Shown here in pieces: positions 28,333 to 37,328 of a stretch of 64,000 nt of DNA; position 1 is the first letter of the stretch, and each line of letters begins with the position of its first letter. The notes under the pieces are model-generated. The model did not search any database. It worked only from the letters and a program-made list of their open reading frames with translations, and was not told where the DNA came from. The stretch is from Rheinheimera pacifica (lineage in GTDB: Bacteria; Pseudomonadota; Gammaproteobacteria; Enterobacterales; Alteromonadaceae), in the NCBI RefSeq assembly GCF_024809855.1, contig NZ_JANUEM010000008.1:62001-126000 (forward strand), written 5' to 3'. The translations under genes were made by a program, and so were the position numbers.

Positions 28333-29691
28333 TTAGCGCACTACCTTGTAACAGGGTTCATATTTGCTGCCTGGCAGTTTCATTCTGCCCTGATCTACAA
28401 AAGCCTGTAATAACGTATCCATCATTTGCATCAGTTTGGGTTCACCACTTATCTGGAAGGGACCATGTTGGCGAATAGCTTTGATACCTTCATCTTTTAC
28501 GTTACCGGCGACAATACCGGAGAATGCCCGACGCAGGTTGGCAGCCAGTGTTGCGCTGTCCTGATTCAGGTGCAAGTCCAGTGCGGCCATATTCTGATGA
28601 TTCGGGATAAAAGGCTGCTGAAAGTCCGGTTCTATTTGCAGCGTCCAGTTAAAGTGGTACGCATCGCCGACAGATTTACGGTAGTGCCGTACTTCGGTAG
28701 CGGCCAGCTTTAACTTACGCGCTACTGCGGGGGCATCATCAATAATAATTTCAATCAGTTTTAGCGCTTTACTACCCAGGGTGTTTTCGATAAAGCTGGC
28801 AATTTCGCCAAAGTAAGCCTCGCTTTGCTTGGGTCCGGTTAAAATAATCGGTAATGTCTGCTGCTGATTTTCTTCGTTTAGCATAATGCCAAGCAGGTAT
28901 AACAGTTCTTCTGCGGTACCGGCACCGCCAGGAAAAATAATAATACCGTGTGCCACCCGGACAAAAGCTTCCAGCCGTTTTTCGATATCCGGTAGGATCA
29001 CCAGTTCATTTACAATAGGGTTTGGTGGTTCAGCCGCAATAATGCTGGGTTCTGTCAGGCCAAGGTAGCGGCCACTGCTGATACGTTGCTTGTTGTGGCC
29101 GATGGTGGCGCCTTTCATTGGCCCTTTCATAGCGCCAGGGCCACAGCCGGTACAAATATCCATACCACGCAGCCCTAGCTCGTAGCCTACTTCTTTGGTG
29201 TATTTATATTCAACTTCATTAATAGAGTGGCCACCCCAGCAAACAATCATATTAGGCTCGTTGCTGGCATCAATGACACGGGCGTTACGCAAAATATCAA
29301 ATACGGTATGGGTAATATGAGCACTGTTGTTTAGATCCAGCCAGTTTTTGCTGCTTTGTAAACGGCTGTGATAAAACAAAATATCGCGCAGTACGGCAAA
29401 CAGGTGCTCGTGTATACCTTTGATAATTTTGCCGTCAACAAAAGCGCTTTGCGGCGGGTTAAATAATTCAATTTTAATACCGCGCTCGCGGCTTATGAGG
29501 TTAACGGCGAAATCGCTGAACTGTTCATAAATTTCAGCTGAGCTGTCGGTGTGGCTACCCACATTAAGTACAGCTAAACAACAGTTACGAAATAAACGAA
29601 AGGCTTCTTGCTGGGTATTTTGTTTTAAATGATCAACTTCCAATTGCGATAACAAATCCATAGACCCAAGCGGGTTTAACTGCACATGCAT
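28333..29691 (-). CDS. ppnN: Nucleotide 5'-monophosphate nucleosidase
   Basis: 452 residues, aligning along its length with E. coli PpnN/YgdH (454), which cleaves nucleotide monophosphates to base plus ribose 5-phosphate and is activated by (p)ppGpp. Visible signatures are the N-terminal PLGSMDLLSQLEVD, the LOG-like core CTGCGPGAMKGPMKGA and IIFPGGAGTAEELLYLLGIM, and the C-terminal RRAFSGIVAGNVKDEGI. It follows the diguanylate cyclase gene by 32 nt. Confidence 0.94.
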   Translation of the reverse strand: MHVQLNPLGSMDLLSQLEVDHLKQNTQQEAFRLFRNCCLAVLNVGSHTDSSAEIYEQFSDFAVNLISRERGIKIELFNPPQSAFVDGKIIKGIHEHLFAVLRDILFYHSRLQSSKNWLDLNNSAHITHTVFDILRNARVIDASNEPNMIVCWGGHSINEVEYKYTKEVGYELGLRGMDICTGCGPGAMKGPMKGATIGHNKQRISSGRYLGLTEPSIIAAEPPNPIVNELVILPDIEKRLEAFVRVAHGIIIFPGGAGTAEELLYLLGIMLNEENQQQTLPIILTGPKQSEAYFGEIASFIENTLGSKALKLIEIIIDDAPAVARKLKLAATEVRHYRKSVGDAYHFNWTLQIEPDFQQPFIPNHQNMAALDLHLNQDSATLAANLRRAFSGIVAGNVKDEGIKAIRQHGPFQISGEPKLMQMMDTLLQAFVDQGRMKLPGSKYEPCYKVVR

Positions 29692-29723
29692 ATGTGCTCC
29701 TTATACATTAGGTTAATGCCGTG

Positions 29724-31271
29724 TCAGGAGGCAGGTTTAAGAATAACTTTATCACGGCCTGCTTTTTTGGCTTCGTACAGTGCTTCATCGGCACGATCAA
29801 AAGCACTGCGGTTGGTATCTTGTTCAGTAAATCGGGTAGCGCCAAATGAAATGGTAATCGGCACACTTACATTTTTGAATTTAAAAGGAATACTACTAAT
29901 CTTCTCCCTTAAGGCGTTAAGCCGCTTTTCCAGCTCGGCTAACCCGGTTTCCGGAAATAGCATAATAAATTCTTCACCGCCGTAGCGGGCGATAAAATCA
30001 GTTTCGCGCAGGTTAAGTTTCAGCGTTTTGGCAATCACTTTAAGCGTTTTATCACCGGCGCTGTGGCCATAGCTATCATTGATGTTTTTAAAATGGTCAA
30101 CATCTGCCAGCACTACGCAAAGCGGTTTTTTATAGCGTTGCCAGCGTTTAATTTCTAATTGGTAGCGCTCATCAAAAGCGGCCCGGTTGGGTATTCCTGT
30201 TAAGGCATCTTGCAGGCTACGGAAATTTTGCTCGGCAATACGCTTTTTAAAAGTACCGGCGTCTGTTTCCAGCTCAATGAGGCGTTGTTCCATATTGCTA
30301 AGTGTTAACAGCAATTGTTGCCGTTCCTGCTGTTCTAACTGTGTTTTTTCGCCTAACGAGCCTGTAATCGCTGTTAACTTATCACTGACCAGTAATTTTA
30401 ACTGCTCCAGCGAGGTGGCTTTTTGGCTGGCATGGCTCAGATGATCAATTTGTAACTCAATTTGCTGATTCAGCCCCAGCATTTTTTGTTTCAGATCAAC
30501 TGATGCACTTAATGACGATACTACCGACTGTTGCACGCTGGTCAGAGCATCATTGAGTTTTACTAAAAAATGTTCAGCTGACTGCCGCTCGCGGTTAATA
30601 CTGCTGATAATAATGCCGATAGTTTTTAAGCAGGCTTCCAGCAGGGCATCAATGGGTAGCTTTCCCATCAGGCTCAGCCTGATCTCATCAATTTCAGCAG
30701 CACTATCCTCGGCAAACGCCAGTTCGCTAAGCAAATTGGTTAACTCGACACTTATTTGGCGGCAGATATGGCCGTAGCGTACTTCGTCATCATCGCTGTC
30801 GGCCAGTTGCTGTCTGGCTTGTAGCACGTTTTGATACAGTTTGGCCAGTTCCGTCAGGTGCGGCAAAAATGCATGTACTGTAGCAGAGGGTTGCCCGACT
30901 TTACCCAATAACTGGCGTAAGTCACGGCGTAGCTGGTCTGGCAGGCCTTTTTGTTGTTGCAACAGCTTACCGGCATCAGCCAGGCCTTGCTGCATACTTT
31001 GAATATTGGCCTGGTGCTTTGATTCTAATAGTTTAAGATTGTCGCTGGTGGCTTCAATAAATGGCAGCAGCTTTTCCAGATCGGTGCCGCGGTTTAGTTC
31101 GGTTCGCAACTTTGCCAGCCGGTTATCTAAATCGACATCAACCCCTTTGCACGCCAGAGACAGCCGCGAGACAAACTGGGCCATGATTTTAAACTGGGCT
31201 TCATAAGTATCTTCCAATGCTTTACGTGCTTTAAGTGCACTGGCCAGTTGTTTTTGTGTGTCGTCCTGCAA
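29724..31271 (-). CDS. Diguanylate cyclase (GGDEF)
   Basis: About 515 residues. A long helical, cytoplasmic N-terminal region (about 1-340, coiled coils, no membrane segment) is followed by a GGDEF domain at about 350-510 with DALTGIPNRAAFDERY, VLADVDHFKNINDSYGHSAGD and the active-site YGGEEFIMLFPE. It makes c-di-GMP from GTP. A typical RxxD inhibitory site is not evident just before the active site. No ATG fits; TTG 31271 is chosen because GGTGG lies 5 nt before it, while a TTG at 31328 lacks any site. First gene of a five-gene operon. Confidence 0.88.
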   Translation of the reverse strand: MQDDTQKQLASALKARKALEDTYEAQFKIMAQFVSRLSLACKGVDVDLDNRLAKLRTELNRGTDLEKLLPFIEATSDNLKLLESKHQANIQSMQQGLADAGKLLQQQKGLPDQLRRDLRQLLGKVGQPSATVHAFLPHLTELAKLYQNVLQARQQLADSDDDEVRYGHICRQISVELTNLLSELAFAEDSAAEIDEIRLSLMGKLPIDALLEACLKTIGIIISSINRERQSAEHFLVKLNDALTSVQQSVVSSLSASVDLKQKMLGLNQQIELQIDHLSHASQKATSLEQLKLLVSDKLTAITGSLGEKTQLEQQERQQLLLTLSNMEQRLIELETDAGTFKKRIAEQNFRSLQDALTGIPNRAAFDERYQLEIKRWQRYKKPLCVVLADVDHFKNINDSYGHSAGDKTLKVIAKTLKLNLRETDFIARYGGEEFIMLFPETGLAELEKRLNALREKISSIPFKFKNVSVPITISFGATRFTEQDTNRSAFDRADEALYEAKKAGRDKVILKPAS

Positions 31272-31374
31272 GACCACCACCTGAAGGTTCGCTGTTAAAT
31301 CTATGTTTAGATTTAAGTATATCGACAAAAGTAATAAATGCGATCACTGTTTTAAGCTAAATGCTTTGGTAAAT

Positions 31375-31404
31375 AAAAAAACAGCAGGCCCGTAGGCCTG
31401 CTGT
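31375..31404 (-). terminator. Terminator or attenuator upstream of the diguanylate cyclase
   Basis: ACAGCAGGCC-CGTA-GGCCTGCTGT, a perfect 10-bp stem. On the minus strand it is followed by TTTTTTATTT. It lies between a 20-codon ORF and the diguanylate cyclase start, so it may end a leader transcript. Confidence 0.8.
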
Positions 31405-31435
31405 AGCAGGGGATTTATCTTTATTATTATCCGGT

Positions 31436-31498
31436 TTACTTCTTACACAGGTAATAAGGTAACCAGGTTTGTTCTTCAGCAGAGGTCAGGTGTTGCAT
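31436..31498 (-). CDS. Candidate 20-residue leader peptide or microprotein
   Basis: ATG 31498 (second ATG; another is at 31507) to TAA 31436 encodes 20 residues beginning MQHLTSAEEQ and ending LPYYLCKK. AAGGA lies 9 nt before the ATG, a perfect-stem terminator begins about 32 nt after the stop, and a 9-bp hairpin lies 27 nt upstream. This arrangement fits a small independent gene or a leader peptide attenuating the operon that starts at 31271. No family recognised; coding status rests on layout alone. Confidence 0.45.
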   Translation of the reverse strand: MQHLTSAEEQTWLPYYLCKK

Positions 31499-31524
31499 AA
31501 TCAGCATTCCTTGTTGGAACTACT

Positions 31525-31547
31525 GTCTGGCAGTCCGTCTGCCAGAC
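31525..31547 (-). promoter_or_regulatory. 9-bp inverted repeat upstream of the microORF
   Basis: GTCTGGCAG-TCCGT-CTGCCAGAC, a perfect dyad with a 5-nt centre. It could be an operator or an RNA hairpin in the leader of the 20-residue ORF. The 180 bp to its right, up to 31733, are AT-rich and hold no other feature I can support. Confidence 0.45.
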
Positions 31548-31733
31548 GCTGAGTATTTAAGCAGAAAACTGTGTTATTTGAAAGTAATGCTGTAATGTTT
31601 CTTGTGTTATTTCAGATTTTCTGTGTGTTTTGCCGTTAATTTATTTGTACAAAATAAATAAGTTATTGGTTTTTAAATTAATTACTTATTTGGCGTACTA
31701 TTTTTTTGAAAGTGATTTTGTAATGTTAGCTTG

Positions 31734-32591
31734 TTACTGACGGCTTAGGCGAATTGCCGGTGGCGTGCAGGGTTCGCTGGCACGCCAGGGGTTAATATCC
31801 AGGCCTCCGCGACGGGTATAACGGGCGTAAACACATAGAAAGCTGGGTTGGCAATGTGACCAGATGTCGCTGAAAATGCGCTCGACACATTGTTCATGAA
31901 ATTCGTTGTGGCTGCGAAAGCTGATCAAATAACGTAACAGTGCCTCGTGGTCAAGCGCTTTGCCACGGTAATGGATATAAACACTGGCCCAGTCGGGTTG
32001 TGAGGTAATTAAACAATTTGATTTAAGTAGATGTGAGTGCAACTTTTCTTCAACGATATCCGCGTCAGTTTGGGTTTGCAGCAAGCTGGCATCATACTGG
32101 TACTGATTTATTTCAATATCCAGATCATCAATGCAGCGGCCAGGGATCCAGGTAGGCTGAAACGCCATAATCTCATTAACGTTATGCAGACTGACTTTTA
32201 CTGTTTTACCGGCACAGGCTGATAAATCGCGCTGCAAATGCTGATACACCTGGCCCAGATCCGCAAATCGGCTTTGGTTAAAGCTGTTGAGGTACAACTT
32301 AAATGACTTGGATTCAATTAAATTTACCGAATCGTAAGGCACCACAAAAGTAGCCAGTGCTACCATAGGTTTGCCTTTGGCATTAAGCCAGGATAGCTCG
32401 TAGCCGTGCCAGATGTCCTGCCCGACAAAGGGTAAGGCTGTGGCGGACAGACCAATATCATCCCGGCCCAGGCTGCGCGGTACTGCCTGCAATAAACTGG
32501 CATCATACTGATCTGCATAGGCGGTTACTTTACCAAGGCTTAATCCGGCAAGAAGTTCTGAGTGGCTGCTGGTCATGTCTGTTTTTGTCAT
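31734..32591 (-). CDS. queF: 7-cyano-7-deazaguanine reductase
   Basis: 285 residues; NADPH-dependent reduction of preQ0 to preQ1 in queuosine biosynthesis. It aligns throughout with E. coli QueF (282): [59 protein letters not shown] and the catalytic-Cys segment [13 protein letters not shown], ending [14 protein letters not shown] 32591 chosen from homology; a longer frame reaches 32663. Divergent from syd, with 59 bp between the chosen starts. Confidence 0.95.
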   Translation of the reverse strand: MTKTDMTSSHSELLAGLSLGKVTAYADQYDASLLQAVPRSLGRDDIGLSATALPFVGQDIWHGYELSWLNAKGKPMVALATFVVPYDSVNLIESKSFKLYLNSFNQSRFADLGQVYQHLQRDLSACAGKTVKVSLHNVNEIMAFQPTWIPGRCIDDLDIEINQYQYDASLLQTQTDADIVEEKLHSHLLKSNCLITSQPDWASVYIHYRGKALDHEALLRYLISFRSHNEFHEQCVERIFSDIWSHCQPSFLCVYARYTRRGGLDINPWRASEPCTPPAIRLSRQ

Positions 32592-32650
32592 CACGGCGTA
32601 GTTAGCGTTACAATGGCGCAAGTTTATCATAAAGTCTGATGGAAGGTCGC

Positions 32651-33202
32651 GTGGCTCTGGCAACGAATTACAGTCAATTTATTCAGCGTGCGGTGCTGTG
32701 GTATCAGCAGCAACAGCTGACATTAACCACTTGGGCCGATCCAAAAAGCCCGTCGCCATGTCAGGTTGCAGAGCCTGTTGGCGACAAAGTGCAATGGCAG
32801 CCGGTTTTGCAGCAACCGCCTGCTGATTTTTCTAATGTTGAACAAGCACTCGAGCTGGAATTACACCCGGATATCAAAAGTTTTTACCAGTTGCACTATG
32901 GTGCAGGTTTAGCGGCTGAACATAGCCGGGGTAAGCTGTTGTTGTTGATGGTTTGGAATAGTGATGATGTAAAGCGGCTGCAGGAAAATATTATCGGCCA
33001 TATTATTATGAAACGGCGGTTAAAACAGCGCGAAACGGTGTTTTTTGCTACCACTGAAGATGATGATATTTTGTTGTCGGTACTTAACAGCACAGGTGAA
33101 GTGTTTCTGGAGCATGTCGGGCAGGAAGTAAAAGAAAAGCTGGCTGACAGCCTGGCCGATTTTATCAGCCAGTTGTCTCCCTGCAGTTACGACGGACTCT
33201 GA
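32651..33202 (+). CDS. syd: SecY-interacting protein Syd
   Basis: About 183 residues. Syd binds the cytoplasmic face of SecY and is thought to proofread translocon assembly. The match to E. coli Syd (181) covers PSPC near the N-terminus, [31 protein letters not shown] and the Syd-type tail FISQLSP. GTG 32651 is chosen: GGAAGG lies 6 nt upstream and the length fits; an ATG at 32639 has no site. The last 16 nt overlap the convergent DUF2310 gene. Confidence 0.9.
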   Translation: MALATNYSQFIQRAVLWYQQQQLTLTTWADPKSPSPCQVAEPVGDKVQWQPVLQQPPADFSNVEQALELELHPDIKSFYQLHYGAGLAAEHSRGKLLLLMVWNSDDVKRLQENIIGHIIMKRRLKQRETVFFATTEDDDILLSVLNSTGEVFLEHVGQEVKEKLADSLADFISQLSPCSYDGL

Positions 33203-33966
33203 CAATCCCAGGCAATATTGCCCAGCAAGCGGCAGTTATCGCATTTAAAGTCGAATAACTGCTGTAGTGGCTGCTGTAAACGCCAGCTACCACCACAGCC
33301 TGGGCAGGGCTTAACCGCTTCCCTTTCACAGTTATTGCTGCTGCCGCTGTACAACGCATAATACACCGTTTTGTTATTGGCTTTTTCTAGCTGGCGCGCC
33401 AGTTGTCGGCCTTGTTTGTTTAGTGTGCTGTTTAGCTGTTGCAAACTGCGCTCTGCGCTTTTAACCAGTACCCGCGTTTGCTGCATTTGGATCTCGTCCA
33501 GCGCCTGGTATTGCAACTGCCAGCGGATAAGCATTTCATGATCTTCCGCTTTTGTGTTTAGCTGATATAACGGCACTGGTGCAAAATGTTCGCCGCAGCG
33601 TACCGGCGAGCAGGTGTCATTAAAGCGGCTGTACAGAATATAAAAATCTGCGTTTGGGCAAGGGTCGCTATGTTGTGACATCAGATCCATACCCAGAATA
33701 TGTTGTTGCGGATAAGCCAGGCCTGCGCTGGCTAATTGCTGTAGGGCATGTAGCCCTTTAGTGCTGTGGTGTGTTTGTTTTAATGCTTGTTCATCCGGTA
33801 GCACCAGGCGGCAGTTAAAGCTGTCTTGTTGCCAGGCGGTTGGAAATTCCCGGCCCAGCACCTGGCCATTAAATATCAGGCTTTCAATATAACGGCGGAT
33901 AGCGCTTTCAGCGCGGTTAAAGTTGGTATCAGCTATGACCTTAAACTGCAACTCAGCCAGATACAT
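33187..33966 (-). CDS. Zn-ribbon protein, DUF2310 family
   Basis: 259 residues. The C-terminus has a zinc ribbon with CPGCGG and CDNC pairs (about 219-240). The N-terminal region matches DUF2310, a conserved family annotated as possibly nucleic-acid binding. A further Cys-containing stretch is NDTCSPVRCGEHF. Its placement beside syd and queF is familiar from related Alteromonadales. It is convergent with and overlaps syd by 16 nt. Biochemical role unknown. Confidence 0.82.
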   Translation of the reverse strand: MYLAELQFKVIADTNFNRAESAIRRYIESLIFNGQVLGREFPTAWQQDSFNCRLVLPDEQALKQTHHSTKGLHALQQLASAGLAYPQQHILGMDLMSQHSDPCPNADFYILYSRFNDTCSPVRCGEHFAPVPLYQLNTKAEDHEMLIRWQLQYQALDEIQMQQTRVLVKSAERSLQQLNSTLNKQGRQLARQLEKANNKTVYYALYSGSSNNCEREAVKPCPGCGGSWRLQQPLQQLFDFKCDNCRLLGNIAWDCQSPS

Positions 33967-33967
33967 A

Positions 33968-34258
33968 CTACTTATCCAGCTTAGTTAGCAGTAAATCCAG
34001 CTTGGCCTCAATGCGCGCCAGAGTTTGCCTCAGTTCAGTATCTGTATGATTAGCGGTATTTGGTGCAGGCGCTACTTCATAACTTGGGGCGGTATCGTCA
34101 AATACCGGGTTATTGCGCCATTGCTGGTATGCCGCAAAGAGTTGTTGTGGTGCGATACGCCCGGCTAAACGGGCACGAAACAACGCCAGGCTCGGCGTTT
34201 TGCCTTCACGTTGCAGTTGTGCGGCAACTTGTTGCAACATTTGTACGGGATCTGTCAT
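33968..34258 (-). CDS. Small protein with helical N-terminus and C-terminal coiled coil
   Basis: 96 residues. The N-terminal half (PVQMLQQVAAQLQREGKTPSLALFRARLAGRIAPQQLFAAYQQW) resembles the helix-turn-helix start of KfrA-like DNA-binding proteins; the C-terminal LRQTLARIEAKLDLLLTKLDK is a short coiled coil. It ends 1 nt before the DUF2310 gene, so the two form an operon. DNA binding is only an inference. Confidence 0.65.
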   Translation of the reverse strand: MTDPVQMLQQVAAQLQREGKTPSLALFRARLAGRIAPQQLFAAYQQWRNNPVFDDTAPSYEVAPAPNTANHTDTELRQTLARIEAKLDLLLTKLDK

Positions 34259-34433
34259 GGCTTTTGCCTGTTTGACTAACTAATAGCGAAATTTACCACT
34301 AAGCGCCGACAGATAGTAGCGGTGATTTTATAAGTGTATGTTTTATATTGTTTTAATCTGTGGCATGACATTTGCTGAAATAATTGCAGGCCGCTGCTGC
34401 GGCTGATTATTAAAACAACACAGGAAAATCATT

Positions 34434-34793
34434 ATGTTAGCAAAAGTATTTGTTGCTGCTGCCTTGGCAGTTACCTTATCAGGATGTGTGATTGCAGTGG
34501 GAGGCAAGCACGAGTTGGATGATGACAGCAGCTGGAAGAAAACCCAGCAGTATAATCAGGAGCAGATTAACCGGCTGGCACTGAATAGCAGCGCAGAAGA
34601 TGTGCGCACCTTGCTGGGTACACCGGATTTTACTGAGTCGTTTAATAAAGACGGTGAAACCGTGCAGGTGCTGTTTTACCGTACGCATCATGTAAAAAGT
34701 GATGGTAAAACCACCAAAGATGAATGCACGCCGCTTATTTTTAAGCAAAACAAGCTTAGCGGCTGGGGCGATAAAGCTTATCAGTATTTGTAA
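34434..34793 (+). CDS. DUF3192 lipoprotein
   Basis: 119 residues. Signal peptide with lipobox LSGC (Cys about 18), then a DUF3192 domain: RLALNSSAEDVRTLLGTPDFTESF and VLFYRTHHVKSDGKTTKDECTPLIF. Closely related to the membrane-anchored protein at 27092-27517. Shine-Dalgarno AGGAAA before ATG. Probably an outer-membrane or periplasmic lipoprotein of unknown role. Confidence 0.85.
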   Translation: MLAKVFVAAALAVTLSGCVIAVGGKHELDDDSSWKKTQQYNQEQINRLALNSSAEDVRTLLGTPDFTESFNKDGETVQVLFYRTHHVKSDGKTTKDECTPLIFKQNKLSGWGDKAYQYL

Positions 34794-34801
34794 TGCGTAT
34801 G

Positions 34802-34821
34802 CCGGCGGAATTGTCCGCCGG
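34802..34821. terminator. Hairpin between convergent genes
   Basis: CCGGCGGA-ATTG-TCCGCCGG lies between stops at 34793 and 34830. Strong stem but no proper T-run on either strand. Confidence 0.55.
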
Positions 34822-34829
34822 GTATATTA

Positions 34830-35348
34830 TTAGCTGAGCGTAATTTCCTGCAGGTGATTTTGCACATGCAGGTAATGAGCACTGTAGTATTGTGCTTTGG
34901 TCAGGTTGCCATAAGCAAAATGCGGGGCCAGATCGCCTTGCCAGGCAATAAATAATTCAATTTCGGTTACCAGTTCTGCCAGTGCGACGTCATTAGGTAC
35001 GGCATCTATCAATTTGGGGGCACCTGGAATAGGCTCGTCCAGCGGGTGCATCATAGAGCCGCTGGCTGAAAATACATTTAATGCCGCCGCGCCAGCGGTG
35101 TATTGAAACAAAGCCGATTTTGCCTGCGGATAGCCAAGGCGCGAGTAGCGGATACTTTGGGCCAGATGCTGAAACACTTTACTGACACTCCAGTTGCCGT
35201 GGCTGGTCAGTTTAGCGGCTGGTAAGCGTTTTAACTGCACCAGCAGTTCATCCAGCGGGTAATGCCGTGCCATAGCCACCACTTTAGTACCAAATGCCAC
35301 TGCCAGTGGTGCGCCAACTGTGGTTAAAAGAAATTTACGTCGGTTCAT
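34830..35348 (-). CDS. Tat-exported DUF1569 protein
   Basis: 172 residues. The N-terminus MNRRKFLLTTVGAPLAVAFG is a twin-arginine signal, so it is exported folded. The mature part (HGNWSVSKVFQHLAQSIRYS, then YSAHYLHVQNHLQEI) is a DinB/DUF1569-type four-helix bundle, with His residues in the positions that bind metal in the wider family. Substrate unknown. Monocistronic. Confidence 0.8.
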   Translation of the reverse strand: MNRRKFLLTTVGAPLAVAFGTKVVAMARHYPLDELLVQLKRLPAAKLTSHGNWSVSKVFQHLAQSIRYSRLGYPQAKSALFQYTAGAAALNVFSASGSMMHPLDEPIPGAPKLIDAVPNDVALAELVTEIELFIAWQGDLAPHFAYGNLTKAQYYSAHYLHVQNHLQEITLS

Positions 35349-35503
35349 GCCAAAATCGGTTACCAGTTATTTGTTGCTTACGTTAGCTTGTTTACATTCA
35401 GGCTGCCACTAAAATTAAGCTGATTTGGCTGATGTAAATAGTTGTAAATCTCAGTAGCATGGCGTAGTGATATTACAGCAGCCAGATTAGCAAAGGACAC
35501 ATC

Positions 35504-36253
35504 ATGTTTGATTGGATCTACAGCCCGGAAGCCTGGGTGGCGTTAGGCACGTTAATGGCACTTGAGATTGTGCTGGGGATCGACAATATTATTTTTATTT
35601 CTATCCTGGTAGGAAAATTGCCGCCAGAACAACGTGATTCTGCCCGGCGTATTGGCCTTGGCCTGGCAATGTTATCGCGCTTGTTGCTGTTATTCAGCCT
35701 GGCCTGGGTTATTGGCCTGACAGAGCCCTGGTTCAGTCTGTTTGGCTTTGATATTTCCGGGAGAGATTTTGTCCTGATTGTCGGAGGCTTTTTTCTGCTG
35801 GCAAAATCGACCCATGAAATTCACGACAGCCTGGAAGGTAGCAGCCAACTCAGCACAACAAAAGCGGCAACTGGTTATCTGGCGATATTAGTGCAAATTA
35901 TGCTGCTGGATATCGTGTTTTCGCTTGATTCAGTTATTACCGCAGTAGGGTTGGTTGAACACTTATCCATTATGGTTATTGCCGTTATAGCTTCAGTATT
36001 GGTGATGCTGTTTGCGGCCAAACCGATAGGTGAGTTTGTCGACCAGCATCCCACTATAAAAGTGCTGGCGTTGTCGTTTTTAATGCTGATTGGTTTTACA
36101 CTGGTAGCAGAAGGGCTGGATGTACATGTGCCTAAGGGGTATATCTACTTTGCTATGGCATTTTCAATCTGTGTTGAGCTTATTAACCTGAAAGTACGTA
36201 AGAAAAACCAGCATGAAACAGTAAAACTGCATAAAAAAACGGATACGGAATAA
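35504..36253 (+). CDS. TerC-family integral membrane protein
   Basis: 249 residues with about seven membrane spans. Conserved TerC signatures are EIVLGIDNIIFISILVGKLP and the matching second-half LLDIVFSLDSVITAVG, each with an intramembrane Asp. Family members export metal ions, notably Mn2+, in several bacteria (YgdQ/YoaE group). A Mn riboswitch was looked for in the 155 bp upstream and is not evident. Shine-Dalgarno AAAGGA before ATG 35504. Confidence 0.9.
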   Translation: MFDWIYSPEAWVALGTLMALEIVLGIDNIIFISILVGKLPPEQRDSARRIGLGLAMLSRLLLLFSLAWVIGLTEPWFSLFGFDISGRDFVLIVGGFFLLAKSTHEIHDSLEGSSQLSTTKAATGYLAILVQIMLLDIVFSLDSVITAVGLVEHLSIMVIAVIASVLVMLFAAKPIGEFVDQHPTIKVLALSFLMLIGFTLVAEGLDVHVPKGYIYFAMAFSICVELINLKVRKKNQHETVKLHKKTDTE

Positions 36254-36301
36254 GCGCATGTTTGCTTTTACAAGCGCCGGTCGATTGGCTAACATCTTGC
36301 C

Positions 36302-36955
36302 ATGATTGACGCCGGTAGTAACCAACCCCATTTCTGGCAGGTGTCCAGAGACAACCAGACTTATACCGAGCTGTGTAATGCTTTGTATGAGCGTGAACTG
36401 CTGCGTTTGTCGCAGCTGAGTACCGAGCAATTGCTGCGGTTGCCAAACCGTTTAGCCAGCCTGCCATTTTATATCCGCCGGGCGGCCAGTAATATACTGC
36501 AACAAAATACTTCGCTGCAGTTGGATAGCCAAAATGCGTCCTGGTATCACAAACAGGCTGCAAACTGCCCGGCACGCAAACAGCAGGCTGATCCGATAGA
36601 TGCGTTTTATAGCAAATATGCCAAACCCGGCCTGATAGTGCCGGTGTATATTACCCACCTGACCCACGAGCAGATAGTGCTCGACAGCGTAGATGAAGTT
36701 GATCTTGACGGGCTGCGCCTGCATTGCAATGAGCACGGCTGGTTTAGTTTCTCCGGTACACCGCTGGCGCAGGAGAATAGCGATAAATTTGTGCTTAAAC
36801 CTGCCAAAGCTATTATGACAGCAGCCTGCTGCGGCCATCAGTGGTTAAATGGTGACAAAAAGCCACCGCGTTTGCTTAGCCTGCGTGAATTGCTGCTGGC
36901 CAGCCGGTTAAACTGGCAAAACTTTGCTAAACCTTTACCGGCATTGTTAGCCTGA
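36302..36955 (+). CDS. Unrecognised conserved-looking protein (217 aa)
   Basis: 217 residues, cytoplasmic by composition, no signal peptide or membrane span. Notable parts are ELLRLSQLSTEQLLRLPNRLASLPFYIRRAASNIL, two Cys-containing patches (NCPARKQ, TAACCGHQW) and a central beta-rich VPVYITHLTHEQIVLDSVDEVDLDGLR. No family recognised. It stands alone between the TerC gene and ftsB, with a weak ribosome site before ATG 36302. Confidence 0.65.
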   Translation: MIDAGSNQPHFWQVSRDNQTYTELCNALYERELLRLSQLSTEQLLRLPNRLASLPFYIRRAASNILQQNTSLQLDSQNASWYHKQAANCPARKQQADPIDAFYSKYAKPGLIVPVYITHLTHEQIVLDSVDEVDLDGLRLHCNEHGWFSFSGTPLAQENSDKFVLKPAKAIMTAACCGHQWLNGDKKPPRLLSLRELLLASRLNWQNFAKPLPALLA

Positions 36956-37028
36956 TGTTGGTTTTCCTGCTTTGCAATCGGGGGCAGAGGCTTCATAATA
37001 ACCGCAGTCTGTTTAATGAAGCTGTATT

Positions 37029-37328
37029 ATGCGAATACTCACTTTACTGCTGGTAATTGTGCTGGGCTTGCTGCAATACCGTTTGTGGTTGGGCCAGCAT
37101 AGCATTGCCGATTACTTTCGCTTGCAAGAAGAACTGCGTACCCAACAGGCCAGTAATCTGGAACTGGAAAAGCGTAACCGCTTACTAAAAGCCGATGTGA
37201 CCGATTTGCAACAGGGGCTGGACGCAATTGAAGAGCGTGCCCGCAACGAGCTGGGGTTAATTAAGCAGGACGAAGTGTTCTTCCGTTTATTCAGTCAGGC
37301 AGAGCCGGGTAAAACAATTAATGACTAA
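37029..37328 (+). CDS. ftsB: Cell division protein FtsB
   Basis: 99 residues. Single N-terminal membrane helix (about 3-20) followed by a periplasmic coiled coil (LQEELRTQQASNLELEKRNRLL) and the GL-D-AIEERARNELGLIK segment typical of FtsB, which with FtsL and FtsQ activates septal wall synthesis. Its 3' end overlaps ispD by 8 nt, the usual gammaproteobacterial arrangement. Confidence 0.94.
   Translation: MRILTLLLVIVLGLLQYRLWLGQHSIADYFRLQEELRTQQASNLELEKRNRLLKADVTDLQQGLDAIEERARNELGLIKQDEVFFRLFSQAEPGKTIND

Noticed and set aside
35349..35503. Manganese riboswitch before the TerC gene
   Set aside because: TerC genes often follow a yybP-ykoY riboswitch, but its conserved loops were not found in this stretch.
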